Below are positions 1-7,750 of a DNA stretch of 44,919 nucleotides, piece by piece. The position numbers and the translations under genes are program-made. The first letter of the stretch is position 1. Each line of letters starts with the position of its first letter. Under the pieces are notes generated by a model. The model did no database searches, was not told the origin of the DNA, and saw only the letters and a list, made by a program, of their open reading frames with translations. Origin of the DNA: Stutzerimonas stutzeri (GTDB lineage Bacteria; Pseudomonadota; Gammaproteobacteria; Pseudomonadales; Pseudomonadaceae); assembly GCF_000935215.1 (NCBI RefSeq), contig NZ_JXXD01000156.1, positions 1-44,919 of the forward strand, in the 5' to 3' direction.

Positions 1-391
1 GCTGGTCTATCTGCAGGAGCCGGGCCGCTTCCGCGGGCCGCGCGATCATTGGGAAGTCGGGGTGCGCGCCAGCGAAGGCGTGGTGGAGCGGTTGTTCCCG
101 GATGCGATGGAAATGCGCGTGCTGTTGACGCACATGCGGCCGGAAGTGGCGCGCGGTCACCTGTGGCCGATTCTGCCGGACGCGCGCAAGTGCTCGGCGC
201 TCGGCTATCGCAACCGCGGCGGCACGCTGGATGAATTCGGTATGCAATTCGCCAACCGCGCCAGCTGGGCCAACGTGCTCGCGGCCTGCGCACGCCTGCG
301 TAACGTGCCGCGCACGGCGCTGCTTACCAGGGACGAGGCTGCCGCTGTAGCTGGCAGGGGGGATCCGCAGATACTGCGGGGCGACGCTTGA
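1..391 (+). CDS. C-terminal end of an unidentified protein (5' end outside the window)
   Basis: An open frame enters from the left edge (first full codon at base 2) and ends at TGA 389-391, giving the last 129 residues of a larger protein. The residues include a proline/arginine-rich LQEPGRFRGPRDHWE stretch, a THMRPE segment and a GYRNRGGTLDEFGMQFANR segment, and look like a compact globular domain with no membrane segment. I faintly associate this pattern with C-terminal domains of phosphoketolase-type thiamine enzymes, but I cannot confirm it and do not assign a function. Codon usage is typical GC-rich pseudomonad. The gene is convergent with the secreted-protein gene on the other strand, with a hairpin between them. 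Coding status is likely; identity is open. Confidence 0.65.
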   Translation, partial: LVYLQEPGRFRGPRDHWEVGVRASEGVVERLFPDAMEMRVLLTHMRPEVARGHLWPILPDARKCSALGYRNRGGTLDEFGMQFANRASWANVLAACARLRNVPRTALLTRDEAAAVAGRGDPQILRGDA

Positions 392-400
392 TAAATAAAC

Positions 401-436
401 CTGGCAGGACGGCGGGCCGTGGCCTGCTCCTGCCAG
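401..436. terminator. Hairpin between convergent genes, likely terminator
   Basis: A perfect 9-bp stem pairs CTGGCAGGA (401-409) with TCCTGCCAG (428-436) around a GC-rich loop. Read on the minus strand it is followed by GTTTATTTATC, a T-rich tail suiting termination of the minus-strand gene that stops at 447. On the plus strand there is no U tract, so its use by the upstream plus-strand gene is less certain. Confidence 0.6.
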
Positions 437-446
437 CGTTCACCTG

Positions 447-845
447 TTAGCGGTCGCAGTCCGAGGCCTTGTAGCGCTCGCTGGCGATGGGCTTGTTGCT
501 CTGGTACTCGCTGAAGTCATAGCGCAGGACTGCGCCCTGGCTCATCAGCTTGCGTAGTCCTTCATTGCCACAGACGCTAACAGCGAGCTGGCTGCGCACA
601 TCGGCCGGGTTATCGCGCATCTGCGCCGCATGCCGCGGCTGTACGCTGAGATGGTTTACCAGCATGTTGTTTTCTACGGTGTAGCCCTGATCAAGAATGT
701 CTTCGTTGATCGCGCGAGGCGTTCCGACACTGCTTTCGCGGGCGACCTGCTCGAGCAGCTGATTCAGCTGTTGCTCCTGCAGCGAGGCAGCGTGGGCAAC
801 GGGGAGGGCGAGGCTCAGAGCGAGCAGGGTGGTCAGACGATACAT
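447..845 (-). CDS. Secreted QSregVF-family protein (PA3611-like)
   Basis: A 132-residue protein with a clear Sec signal peptide: MYRLTTLLALSLALPVAHAA, cleavage near residue 19-20. The mature part is small, with two cysteines (in VSVCGNEG and at the extreme C-terminus, SDCDR) that may form a disulfide. It resembles the pseudomonad family typified by P. aeruginosa PA3611 (Pfam QSregVF, a putative quorum-sensing-regulated secreted factor), mainly through the LVNHLSVQP, MRDNP and MSQGAVLRYDFSEY segments. The start is supported by AAGGAG eight bases before the ATG on the minus strand. Molecular role is unknown for the family; a periplasmic or secreted location is inferred from the signal peptide. 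Confidence 0.85.
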   Translation of the reverse strand: MYRLTTLLALSLALPVAHAASLQEQQLNQLLEQVARESSVGTPRAINEDILDQGYTVENNMLVNHLSVQPRHAAQMRDNPADVRSQLAVSVCGNEGLRKLMSQGAVLRYDFSEYQSNKPIASERYKASDCDR

Positions 846-972
846 GGCGGTCTCCTTTTGACTGCGCTATTTCGACCGGCTGCCTGTGGTGCGGTTCATT
901 TAACGGTGCTGGGCAGAAGTCTCGCTGGCGCTGGTAGACTGCCGCGCTTCATCGTCACCCTCGAGTCAATTC

Positions 973-1683
973 ATGCCCCATGCCGTAGCCCGTCTGCGCA
1001 GCGAACGCCTGGCGAAAAGCCTCAAGCCCTTCGTTGCCCGCGGCTCCCGGGCGCCGCGCTGCGAGCGCTGCCGGGTACCATTCAGCCATTGCCTTTGCCC
1101 TTGGTTGCCGACGATCGAGAGCGATTGCGGCGTCTGCCTGCTGATGCACGATATCGAGCCGCTCAAGCCTAGCAATACGGGCTGGCTGATTGCCGATGTG
1201 GTGCGCGATACCTTCGCCTTCACCTGGCAGCGCACGGGCGTGGACCCGCGATTGCTGGCGCTGCTGGCCGATCCGCAATGGCAGCCACTGGTGATCTTTC
1301 CGGGCGAATACGCCGAGTCGAGGCGGGTGGTCGAGCAAGTTGAGCGGGATAACGCTAAGCGCCCGCTGTTCATACTGCTCGATGCCACCTGGACCGAGGC
1401 GCGCAAGATGTTTCGCAAGAGCCCTTACCTGGATGGCCTGCCGGTGCTGAGCCTGCGACCGGAGGCGCTGTCGCGCTACCGGCTGCGCCGGTCGACCCGC
1501 AGTGACCATCTGTGCACCGCCGAGGTCGCAGCGCTCTGTCTGGATCTGGCTGGAGATTCGGCCGCGGCGAACACGCTCGATGCCTTGCTCGACGTGTTCA
1601 CCGAGCACTATCTGGGCGCCAAGTATCATCGCCAGCCGGACCTGCAGAACGCCGCGCATCTGGCATTGAAGCCTGCGCGCTGA
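973..1683 (+). CDS. DTW-domain tRNA aminocarboxypropyltransferase (TapT/YfiP-like)
   Basis: A 236-residue member of the DTW family, which transfers the 3-amino-3-carboxypropyl group from S-adenosylmethionine to a uridine of tRNA (acp3U formation). The sequence shows the N-terminal zinc-ribbon-like cysteines C30, C33, C40 and C42, and the hallmark DATW motif at 137-140, followed by TEARKM and an SLRPE segment. Length fits the family (about 230-250). It is a stand-alone gene divergent from the QSregVF gene and convergent with the DMT transporter gene. The Shine-Dalgarno before the ATG is weak. Function is by family; I see nothing that departs from it. Confidence 0.88.
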   Translation: MPHAVARLRSERLAKSLKPFVARGSRAPRCERCRVPFSHCLCPWLPTIESDCGVCLLMHDIEPLKPSNTGWLIADVVRDTFAFTWQRTGVDPRLLALLADPQWQPLVIFPGEYAESRRVVEQVERDNAKRPLFILLDATWTEARKMFRKSPYLDGLPVLSLRPEALSRYRLRRSTRSDHLCTAEVAALCLDLAGDSAAANTLDALLDVFTEHYLGAKYHRQPDLQNAAHLALKPAR

Positions 1684-1696
1684 ACTCGATTGGCCG

Positions 1697-2608
1697 TCAG
1701 GCCTTGGCAGGACTGGCTGCGGTTAGCGGCTCGGCTTTGCGCGGCCAGAGCTGTGCGGCGAGCATGCCGATGAACATCAATACGCAGCCCATGTAGCCGC
1801 GCAGCGTCAGGCTTTCCTCAAGGAACAGTGCGCCCGCGATGGCTGCGAACACCGCTTCCAGTGAGAGGATGATCGCCGCATGGGAGGCGATCGCATGCTT
1901 TTGCGCAACAACCTGCAGCGTGTAGCCAACCGCAACGGCGAACAATCCGCCATAGATGAGGGCCGGCCCGGCGAGCCAGATGCTGGTCGGCTCGATCTCT
2001 TCAAAGATCAATGCCAGCAGCAGGCTGACCACGGCACAGGTGGCGAACTGCAGGAAGGCCAGGCGAATCGCGTCGTGGCGGCTGACGAAGTAGCTCACCA
2101 GCAGCACATGCAGGCCCCAGACGAAGGCGCCGGCCAACTGGATCCAGTCACCAGAGGCAACGGTGAAATCCTCGCCGATGCTCAGCAGCGCCATGCCGGC
2201 AACGGCGAGAAAGGCGCCGACCCAGGTTCCGAGGCCTGTCCTGTGGCCAATGATCAGTCCCAGCAGTGGCACCACGATCACGTACAGGCCAGTGATGAAT
2301 CCCGAGTTGGTCACGCTGGTAAACAGCAGGCCCACCTGCTGCAGGTTGATTCCCACGGTCAGCGCAAGCCCCATGCTCAGGCCGCCGAGCAGCAGGCCAC
2401 GTTGCAGAAAGGGTTCGTGCCGGGCTTTGGTGCGGCCCAGGTAGATCACCAGTGGCAGCAGCGCGAGAGCGCCCAGGGCGAAGCGCAGGCCGGTAAATAG
2501 AAACGGGCCGATGTTGTCCATGCCGATGCGTTGGGCGACAAAGGCCGTGCCCCAGATCATGGCGGTGATCAGCATCAGGAAGTCGGCGCGGAGGGCTTGG
2601 CTACGCAT
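1697..2608 (-). CDS. EamA/DMT-superfamily transporter
   Basis: Starting at the ATG complementary to 2606-2608, the protein is 303 residues and opens with MRSQALRADFLMLITAMIWG, the usual start of ten-helix EamA (drug/metabolite) transporters. A longer upstream frame exists but its N-terminal part is hydrophilic and unlike the family, so it is left out. Two EamA repeats of about five helices each can be followed, with the conserved WGTAFVAQ in helix 1 and the PLLGLIIGHR and SLEAVFAAIAGALFLEE segments near the ends of the two repeats. The substrate cannot be deduced. It is divergent from the response-regulator gene and shares a 246-bp intergenic region with it. Confidence 0.87.
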   Translation of the reverse strand: MRSQALRADFLMLITAMIWGTAFVAQRIGMDNIGPFLFTGLRFALGALALLPLVIYLGRTKARHEPFLQRGLLLGGLSMGLALTVGINLQQVGLLFTSVTNSGFITGLYVIVVPLLGLIIGHRTGLGTWVGAFLAVAGMALLSIGEDFTVASGDWIQLAGAFVWGLHVLLVSYFVSRHDAIRLAFLQFATCAVVSLLLALIFEEIEPTSIWLAGPALIYGGLFAVAVGYTLQVVAQKHAIASHAAIILSLEAVFAAIAGALFLEESLTLRGYMGCVLMFIGMLAAQLWPRKAEPLTAASPAKA

Positions 2609-2801
2609 GTTTCGGCTCGGTCGGGAAAAGTCGCAGACTTTGCTACAAAGCGCCGCGCTTGACCACTTATTCATGGGTGGGCATGCTTGCGCCGCTTGAT
2701 TTGTTGTGGCGGGCGGCCGATATTCGGTCTGGCCGGCCGAAAATTTCACATCGGACCATCCCCGGAGCGTTGTCTCGGGGTTTCTGCCGTCATCTTGTCG
2801 G

Positions 2802-2822
2802 CATCGGCTGCTCAAGCCGATG
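2802..2822 (+). promoter_or_regulatory. Hairpin in the presumed leader of the response-regulator gene
   Basis: A perfect 8-bp stem CATCGGCT (2802-2809) / AGCCGATG (2815-2822) with loop GCTCA lies 32 bases before the ATG at 2855, followed by AAAAAGCG. There is no U tract, so it is not a terminator on the plus strand. It may shape the 5' leader; role unknown. Confidence 0.35.
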
Positions 2823-2854
2823 AAAAAGCGCCAATAAAAACTACAGGTCTGCCA

Positions 2855-3505
2855 ATGGCTGCTTACGAAATAATCATTGCCGATGATCACCCGCTTTTCC
2901 GCAGCGCGCTGCAACAGGCGCTCACCATGGGGCTAGGGGAAAACGTACGTCTGGTGGAAGCGGCCAGCATCGCCGAACTGGAAAGCCTTCTAAATCAGGG
3001 CGCCGATTGGGATCTGGTGCTGCTGGATCTGAACATGCCTGGAGCCTATGGTTTCTCGGGGCTGGTACTGCTGAGGGGGCAGTATCCGCATCTACCGGTA
3101 GTCATGATCTCGGCACAGGAGGACGCGGCGGTCGTTGCGCGCTCCCGTGAGTTCGGTGCCAGCGGTTTCATTCCCAAGTCCAGTTCTCTGGAAACCATCC
3201 AGGAAGCGGTACGTGCTGTTTTGGATGGCGATGTCTGGTGGCCTAGCAACATCCAGGATGTAGCCAACGTCAGCGATGAGGCCAAGGCTGCCAGCGCCGG
3301 GCTTGCCAGCCTGACGCCGCAACAGTTCCGAGTGCTGACCATGGTCTGTGACGGGCTGTTGAACAAGCAGATCGCCTACGAACTGAGCGTTTCCGAAGCG
3401 ACCATCAAGGCCCACGTTACCGCTATCTTCCGCAAGCTCGGCGTGCGTACCCGCACCCAGGCAGCCCTGTTGCTGCAGCAGATGGGTTCCATTCCAACCA
3501 GCTGA
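2855..3505 (+). CDS. erdR: NarL/LuxR-type response regulator, ErdR-like
   Basis: A 216-residue two-component regulator. The receiver domain spans residues 1-125 with acidic D10/D11, phospho-acceptor D58 in LVLLDLNMPG and the conserved lysine in FIPKSSS. A NarL/GerE helix-turn-helix occupies the C-terminal 65 residues (LTPQQFRVLTMVCDGLLNKQ, SVSEATIKAHVTAIFRKLGV). The ATG at 2855 is chosen because it begins the receiver fold directly; an upstream in-frame start would add an unrelated leader. It matches my memory of P. aeruginosa PA3604 (ErdR, ethanol oxidation and acetate-related regulation); its neighbours here, PA3606- and PA3611-like genes, support this. No cognate kinase is adjacent, so the sensor is elsewhere. 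The symbol is given with moderate confidence. Confidence 0.8.
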   Translation: MAAYEIIIADDHPLFRSALQQALTMGLGENVRLVEAASIAELESLLNQGADWDLVLLDLNMPGAYGFSGLVLLRGQYPHLPVVMISAQEDAAVVARSREFGASGFIPKSSSLETIQEAVRAVLDGDVWWPSNIQDVANVSDEAKAASAGLASLTPQQFRVLTMVCDGLLNKQIAYELSVSEATIKAHVTAIFRKLGVRTRTQAALLLQQMGSIPTS

Positions 3506-3519
3506 TCCGGATGCGGGTC

Positions 3520-4446
3520 TCAGGCGATCGGCGGCAGCTGGATTTCATCGCTGCGGCGCACGCCTGAGGTCAGGGCGCGGCACTGTTCGACGAACTCGAG
3601 CATGGCCGCGGTCTGATACTTGTGCGAATGCCATATGAAGTAGAACTGGCGGCGCAGGTCCAGCTCGGGCGTCGCCACCGGTACCAGGCTGCCACGGCGA
3701 AAGGCGTCACGCAGCGCCAGTCGAGAAATACAGCCGATCCCCAGTCCCGACTCCACCGCGCGTTTGATCGCTTCGGTGTGCTCCAGCTCGAGCCGCACGT
3801 TCAGCTTGCCTGGCCGATGTCGCACAGCCTGTTCGAAGGTCATCCGCGTGCCGGAGCCCTGCTCGCGGAGAATCCACGCTTCGCTGGTCAGCTCGTCCAG
3901 GCCCACCTCGCTGCGCCCGGCCAGCGGGTGCTGCGGCGCGCAGAACACCACCAGCTCATCTTCGATCCACGGCTGGACCTCAAGGTCCGGGTGCTGGCAA
4001 TCACCTTCGATCAAACCCAGATCAAGTTCGTGTTGCGCGATCTGATGCACGATGTGCGCAGTGTTGTGCACGTGCAGCTTCACTCGGCATTCCGGGTGGC
4101 GCTGCATGAAGCTGCCAATCAGCAACGTGGCGAGGTAGTTGCCGATCGTCAGCGTCGCACCGACCGCCAGTGAGCCGAAGCCGCTCTTGCCGTTGAGCAA
4201 ATCCTCGATGGCGCGTGCCTGATCGAGCAGGGCAACCGCCTGCGGCAGCAGCTGTTGTCCGAGCGCGTTCAAGCAGAGCCTTTTGCCGGCTCGGTCGAAG
4301 AGCTGGCAGCCGGACTGGCGTTCCAGTTCGGCCAGCGACGTACTGGTTGCGGACTGTGACAACGAGAGGCTCTCGGCTGCGCGCGACACGCTTTCCTGGC
4401 GGGCGACAGCGGCAAACACTTCGATCTGGCGGAGAGTAAAATGCAT
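3520..4446 (-). CDS. finR: LysR-family regulator FinR
   Basis: A 308-residue LysR-type activator with an N-terminal winged helix-turn-helix (residues 1-60, SVSRAAESLSLSQSATSTSL) and a periplasmic-binding-protein-like effector domain. It is transcribed divergently from fpr across 113 bp, the arrangement known in pseudomonads, where FinR activates the ferredoxin-NADP reductase gene in response to superoxide or redox stress. The segments LNGKSGFGSLAVGATLTIGN and HTEAIKRAVESGLGIGCISR match FinR as I remember it. No convincing Shine-Dalgarno precedes the ATG, whose upstream sequence is AT-rich. It is convergent with the response-regulator gene 14 bp away. Confidence 0.88.
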   Translation of the reverse strand: MHFTLRQIEVFAAVARQESVSRAAESLSLSQSATSTSLAELERQSGCQLFDRAGKRLCLNALGQQLLPQAVALLDQARAIEDLLNGKSGFGSLAVGATLTIGNYLATLLIGSFMQRHPECRVKLHVHNTAHIVHQIAQHELDLGLIEGDCQHPDLEVQPWIEDELVVFCAPQHPLAGRSEVGLDELTSEAWILREQGSGTRMTFEQAVRHRPGKLNVRLELEHTEAIKRAVESGLGIGCISRLALRDAFRRGSLVPVATPELDLRRQFYFIWHSHKYQTAAMLEFVEQCRALTSGVRRSDEIQLPPIA

Positions 4447-4458
4447 ATCTATATAACC

Positions 4459-4480
4459 GATAACCTATATCTTTATTATC
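4459..4480. promoter_or_regulatory. Candidate FinR (LysR-type) operator
   Basis: An interrupted palindrome GATAA-N12-TTATC lies in the finR-fpr divergent region, ending 3 bp before the likely fpr -35 element. Position and dyad symmetry suit a LysR-type activator site centred near -49. The assignment to FinR is inferred from context. Confidence 0.5.
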
Positions 4481-4483
4481 CAG

Positions 4484-4512
4484 TTAACGAATAAAGACGC
4501 CATCGCTAGACT
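4484..4512 (+). promoter_or_regulatory. Likely sigma70 promoter of fpr
   Basis: TTAACG (4484-4489) and TAGACT (4507-4512) are separated by exactly 17 bp and lie 48 bp before the fpr ATG. The spacing and position just downstream of the dyad fit an activator-dependent promoter. This is a visual match only. Confidence 0.5.
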
Positions 4513-4559
4513 GGCGCCACGTAACGACGCCCGTCGCGACACCACGAGGAATTCGTAGC

Positions 4560-5336
4560 ATGAGCAATCTGAACGTAGAGCGCGTTCTCAGTGTGCACCA
4601 TTGGAACGACACGCTGTTCAGCTTCAAGACCACCCGCAATGCAGGCTTGCGCTTCGAGAACGGCCAGTTCGTCATGATCGGCCTAGAGGTCGAGGGCCGT
4701 CCGCTGATGCGCGCCTACAGTATCGCCAGTCCCAACTACGAAGAGTATCTGGAGTTCTTCAGCATCAAGGTGCAGAACGGCCCGCTGACTTCTCGACTGC
4801 AGCACCTGCAGGAAGGCGACCAGATCATGGTCAGCCGCAAGCCAACCGGAACACTGGTGCTCGACGACCTGCTGCCTGGCAAGCATCTTTACCTGCTCAG
4901 CACCGGCACGGGCCTGGCGCCATTCATGAGTGTCATCCAGGACCCGGAAACCTACGAGCGCTTCGAAAAAGTCGTGCTGGTGCATGGTGTTCGCTACGCA
5001 AACGAAGTCGCCTATCGCGAATTCATCACCGAGCACCTGCCGCAGAACGAGTTCTTTGGTGAGGCGGTGAAGGAAAAACTGATCTATTACCCGACTGTGA
5101 CGCGCGAGCCTTTCGAGAATCAGGGTCGCCTGACCGAGCTGATGCGCAGCGGCAAACTGTTCAGCGACATCGGCCTGCCTCCGATCAATCCGCAGGACGA
5201 TCGCGCGATGATTTGCGGCAGTCCGAGCATGCTGGACGAAACCAGCCAGGTGCTGGACAGCTTCGGTCTGAGCGTCTCGCCGCGCATGGGCGATCCGGGG
5301 CACTACCTGATCGAGCGCGCATTCGTCGAGAAGTAG
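4560..5336 (+). CDS. fpr: Ferredoxin--NADP+ reductase
   Basis: A 258-residue FAD enzyme that moves electrons between NADPH and ferredoxin/flavodoxin, used in redox defence and Fe-S or haem metabolism. The FAD-binding RAYS motif is at 51-54, the NADP-binding STGTGLAPF at 114-122, the CGSPSML segment lies near residue 220, and the C-terminus is the bacterial FPR-type AFVEK. Length and sequence agree closely with pseudomonad FprA (258 residues). ACGAGGA precedes the ATG as ribosome-binding site. The gene is divergent from finR, which probably controls it, and convergent with the SEC-C protein gene. Confidence 0.96.
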   Translation: MSNLNVERVLSVHHWNDTLFSFKTTRNAGLRFENGQFVMIGLEVEGRPLMRAYSIASPNYEEYLEFFSIKVQNGPLTSRLQHLQEGDQIMVSRKPTGTLVLDDLLPGKHLYLLSTGTGLAPFMSVIQDPETYERFEKVVLVHGVRYANEVAYREFITEHLPQNEFFGEAVKEKLIYYPTVTREPFENQGRLTELMRSGKLFSDIGLPPINPQDDRAMICGSPSMLDETSQVLDSFGLSVSPRMGDPGHYLIERAFVEK

Positions 5337-5350
5337 CGCATCCGCTCCAC

Positions 5351-5371
5351 GCCGCCGCCTCGCGCGGCGGC
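5351..5371. terminator. GC-rich hairpin between convergent fpr and SEC-C gene
   Basis: A perfect 8-bp stem GCCGCCGC (5351-5358) / GCGGCGGC (5364-5371) with loop CTCGC lies between the two convergent stops. There is no U tract on either side, so it is at best a weak or Rho-assisted bidirectional terminator. Confidence 0.4.
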
Positions 5372-5391
5372 TATCCCGGTGCGGTCTGGCA

Positions 5392-5877
5392 TCAGACGTA
5401 GGCGGCGCAGCACTTCTTGAATTTCGAACCGCTGCCGCATGGGCAGGGATCGTTGCGTCCGGCCCTGAGTGGCACCGTCGGATCGATGAAATACCATTTT
5501 CCGTCGCATTGAACGAAGGCCGAGCGTTCCTGGTGGACATGCTCGCCCGCCTGGTCGTGCCAGCGGGCGGTGAAGGTCACCCGTGCATGTTCAGGCTTGC
5601 CGCCGAGCACTGCACTCTCGTTCACTTCCAGCCCCAACCAGGTGCTGTCCAGGCTCCAGCGGCGCATGCCGTCCATGTCCAGCGCCGTCTGTTGCACCGG
5701 CAGCGTGGTGGCCTGCAGATAGTCGACCAGACCCAGCACGTAGGCGCTATAGCGCGAGCGCATCAGCAGTTCGGCGCTGGGTGCCGGTGTGCCCGCGTGA
5801 TAACGGCCGCAGCACTGCTCAAGCGTATTGCCGCTGCCGCAAGGGCAGTTAGGCGCGAGGGGGCGCTGTTCGCTCAT
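5392..5877 (-). CDS. YchJ-family SEC-C motif protein
   Basis: A 161-residue protein with a SEC-C zinc-binding motif at each end: [20 protein letters not shown] (cysteines 11, 13, 22, 23) and [20 protein letters not shown] at the C-terminus. Between them is an NTF2-like domain ([20 protein letters not shown]). This is the YchJ/UPF0225 architecture; the molecular function of the family is not settled. The start complementary to 5875-5877 is chosen because it gives the canonical N-terminus and lies one base after the stop of the upstream gene (TGACATG), implying translational coupling. An upstream in-frame start would extend into the upstream gene and is less likely. Confidence 0.87.
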   Translation of the reverse strand: MSEQRPLAPNCPCGSGNTLEQCCGRYHAGTPAPSAELLMRSRYSAYVLGLVDYLQATTLPVQQTALDMDGMRRWSLDSTWLGLEVNESAVLGGKPEHARVTFTARWHDQAGEHVHQERSAFVQCDGKWYFIDPTVPLRAGRNDPCPCGSGSKFKKCCAAYV

Positions 5878-5878
5878 G

Positions 5879-6376
5879 TCACCACCAGTACTTTCCGAAG
5901 TTTTCCGGGTTGGCCCAGAACCTGGCATTCAGCCAGTCCGGAACCTGCTTGTATTGGAGCAGGTCGTAGGTGAAGAGCGTCAAGGTCTGTCCGTCGCGCT
6001 GGAAGCGCTCGCTGACTTGCAGGGCTAGTGCATAGAAGTCTGTGGTCTGCCATTCGGATGCGTCGAGATCCACGAGTACCGCCATACGGCTGGCATTCAG
6101 ATTGCGAACGCTGCCGAGCAGCTCCAGGCCGTTACGCTTGGGCATGTGCTCCAGACAGTCGACGAACAGGGCCAAATCGTAGCGCTGAGAGGCCAGTTGT
6201 TCTGATAGCGGCGCGGCATCGGCGCGGTCTAGCTGAAACTCCGGATGACATTCGGCGTAGGCAGCCAGAGCAGGTTGATCACTGCGCCCCACGTGCAATA
6301 GACGGCCTGGGGCATAGTGCTCGAGCATCGCCGCAAGCGCTTGTTGTGGCGTGTGCACTACAGGGTTTTCAGTCAA
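5879..6376 (-). CDS. Pseudomonad protein with methyltransferase-like fold (DUF6231-like)
   Basis: A 165-residue cytoplasmic protein. Its layout recalls a Rossmann-like methyltransferase: a first strand and turn [17 protein letters not shown] (where SAM enzymes have GxGxG), an acidic strand LDRADAAPL, and [22 protein letters not shown] resembling motif IV and its helix. The glycine-rich loop is degenerate (VGRSDQ), so SAM binding is doubtful. The C-terminus ends in aromatic [11 protein letters not shown] believe it belongs to the pseudomonad family DUF6231, recalled without a search. It is the first gene of a two-gene minus-strand unit with the SEC-C protein and is divergent from the OmpA-type lipoprotein. 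Function unknown. Confidence 0.75.
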   Translation of the reverse strand: MTENPVVHTPQQALAAMLEHYAPGRLLHVGRSDQPALAAYAECHPEFQLDRADAAPLSEQLASQRYDLALFVDCLEHMPKRNGLELLGSVRNLNASRMAVLVDLDASEWQTTDFYALALQVSERFQRDGQTLTLFTYDLLQYKQVPDWLNARFWANPENFGKYWW

Positions 6377-6508
6377 TCGAGAATCCTCGTTTCAAAGGTG
6401 AAGACTAGCGCGGTGCCGTTTGTCGGCCTAGTCTGAAAATAACCGGAGCCGCCCGGATTTCCGTACGTGGCGATTCTGGCTGAATGTCCACACTGGAGGT
6501 TTTGATCG

Positions 6509-7147
6509 ATGAGTACATTACGGACAGCAGTACCCGTTATTGTCATGACCACGTTCCTGGCTGGTTGTGCAGGCGTGCAGAAACAGGATTGGCCGACATG
6601 TGCGGCCGTGGGTGGCGTGAGCGGTGCCGCGCTGGGGGCCATCGAGAGCAGCTCCTATGCCGGTTGGGGTGCGCTGATCGGTGGTGGTGTCGCGGCAGCC
6701 TATTGTTGGGCCAACGGCATGGAAGAGGAAACGGTCGCCGTCGTCGAGACGGTCGAGCCGATGCCTCAGTCCGAGCCGGAACCGGAGCCTGCGGCAGAGC
6801 CGGTGCGCGTCGAACTGGACGTCAAGTTCGACTTCGATCGTGATGTGGTCAAGCAGGATAGCTATGGCGACATCCAGAATCTGGCTGATTTCATGAAGGA
6901 ATATGGCCAGACCACGACCGTGCTCGAAGGCCACACCGACTCCGTCGGTACCGATGCCTACAATCAGCGCCTTTCCGAGCGCCGCGCCAATGCGGTTCGT
7001 AAAGTGCTGGTCGACGAGTATGGCGTTGGTGGCGATCGGGTGAATGCGGTTGGCTACGGTGAGTCGCGCCCGGTGGCCGATAACGCAACCGAAGAAGGCC
7101 GAGCTATCAACCGTCGCGTAGAGGCTGAGGTCGAAGCACGCCCTTGA
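6509..7147 (+). CDS. OmpA-family lipoprotein with glycine-zipper segment
   Basis: A 212-residue outer-membrane lipoprotein. The signal peptide ends in lipobox LAGC with C20 as the lipidated residue. Residues about 32-68 form a glycine/alanine-rich, zipper-like hydrophobic stretch (VGGVSGAALGAI, GALIGGGVAAAYCW), followed by a proline/glutamate linker (SEPEPEPAAEP). The C-terminal OmpA peptidoglycan-binding domain shows FDFDRDVV, EGHTDSVGTDAYNQRLSERRA and GYGESRP...NRRVE, with the conserved Asp and Arg that contact diaminopimelate. GGAGG sits about 10 bases before the ATG. It probably ties the outer membrane to peptidoglycan. It is followed by a good terminator and stands alone. Confidence 0.92.
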   Translation: MSTLRTAVPVIVMTTFLAGCAGVQKQDWPTCAAVGGVSGAALGAIESSSYAGWGALIGGGVAAAYCWANGMEEETVAVVETVEPMPQSEPEPEPAAEPVRVELDVKFDFDRDVVKQDSYGDIQNLADFMKEYGQTTTVLEGHTDSVGTDAYNQRLSERRANAVRKVLVDEYGVGGDRVNAVGYGESRPVADNATEEGRAINRRVEAEVEARP

Positions 7148-7167
7148 GTCGAATGCGGTAACAGATC

Positions 7168-7200
7168 CAGCCGGGCCCAGTGTCCGGCTGTTTTATTTTA
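7168..7200 (+). terminator. Rho-independent terminator of the OmpA-type lipoprotein gene
   Basis: Stem CAGCCGG (7168-7174) / CCGGCTG (7184-7190) is followed directly by TTTTATTTTA. It is placed 20 bp after the stop codon and before the convergent CopD-type gene. Confidence 0.85.
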
Positions 7201-7206
7201 CGGCTG

Positions 7207-7671
7207 TCAGAACGACGGCCGTACGCTGGCCAGCGCGATCACCAGCAGGCCGAGCACGAGGTTGATGCCCACCAGTCGGCGAATCTGCCCGAGGACCGCA
7301 CCACCGTCCGGCCACCGCTCGGCCTCGACCGCGCGCTTGAGGACCGGCAACTGCAGTAGCTGGATACGCAGAAACAGCGCCAGCATCACCAGATACAGAC
7401 CGGCCATGATGTGAACGTAGCGCGGTGCGCTTTCCAGCGGGCCGAAACGCATGTGCCACATGCCGATGCCGCTTAGCGGCAATACCAGCACCGCCACCCA
7501 GACCCAGACGAAAAAACGTCGGAACACATCTGCCCATAAGGTCAACCGTTCCGGTGCCTGCAGCACCGCCACCGCCGCCGGGCGCAGCACCATCCAGGCG
7601 AAAAACATTCCGCCCACCCAGACCGTCGCGGCGAGTACATGCAGGGTGTAAAGCAGGGCAAATGACGTCAT
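7207..7671 (-). CDS. CopD-family integral membrane protein
   Basis: A 154-residue protein with four hydrophobic helices (about residues 5-27, 54-75, 84-104, 130-150). The first helix has the histidine HVLAATVWVGGMFF typical of the CopD/PF05425 family, and a second histidine occurs in GMWHMRFGP. Single-domain CopD-like proteins are common in pseudomonads; a role in copper handling or haem-like binding is family-based and unproven. The start has GGAG upstream. The gene is divergent from dinG, and its likely minus-strand -10 (TATGAT, complement of 7710-7715) places its -35 region inside the LexA-like box. Confidence 0.82.
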   Translation of the reverse strand: MTSFALLYTLHVLAATVWVGGMFFAWMVLRPAAVAVLQAPERLTLWADVFRRFFVWVWVAVLVLPLSGIGMWHMRFGPLESAPRYVHIMAGLYLVMLALFLRIQLLQLPVLKRAVEAERWPDGGAVLGQIRRLVGINLVLGLLVIALASVRPSF

Positions 7672-7730
7672 GGGGCAAATCTCCGGTGGCGGCAGGGCGA
7701 ACGCGCGCTATCATAGCCGCCCCATTGAAG

Positions 7731-7750
7731 TACTGAAAATATATACAGCT
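7731..7750. promoter_or_regulatory. LexA box (SOS operator) before dinG
   Basis: TACTGAAAATATATACAGCT matches the gammaproteobacterial LexA consensus, with invariant CTG-N10-CAG and an AT-rich core, at 16 of 20 positions by my count. It ends 8 bp before the dinG ATG, so it occupies the place of a Shine-Dalgarno. A possible -10 (TATCAT, 7709-7714) lies upstream, which would put the operator just downstream of the transcription start. Confidence 0.82.
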
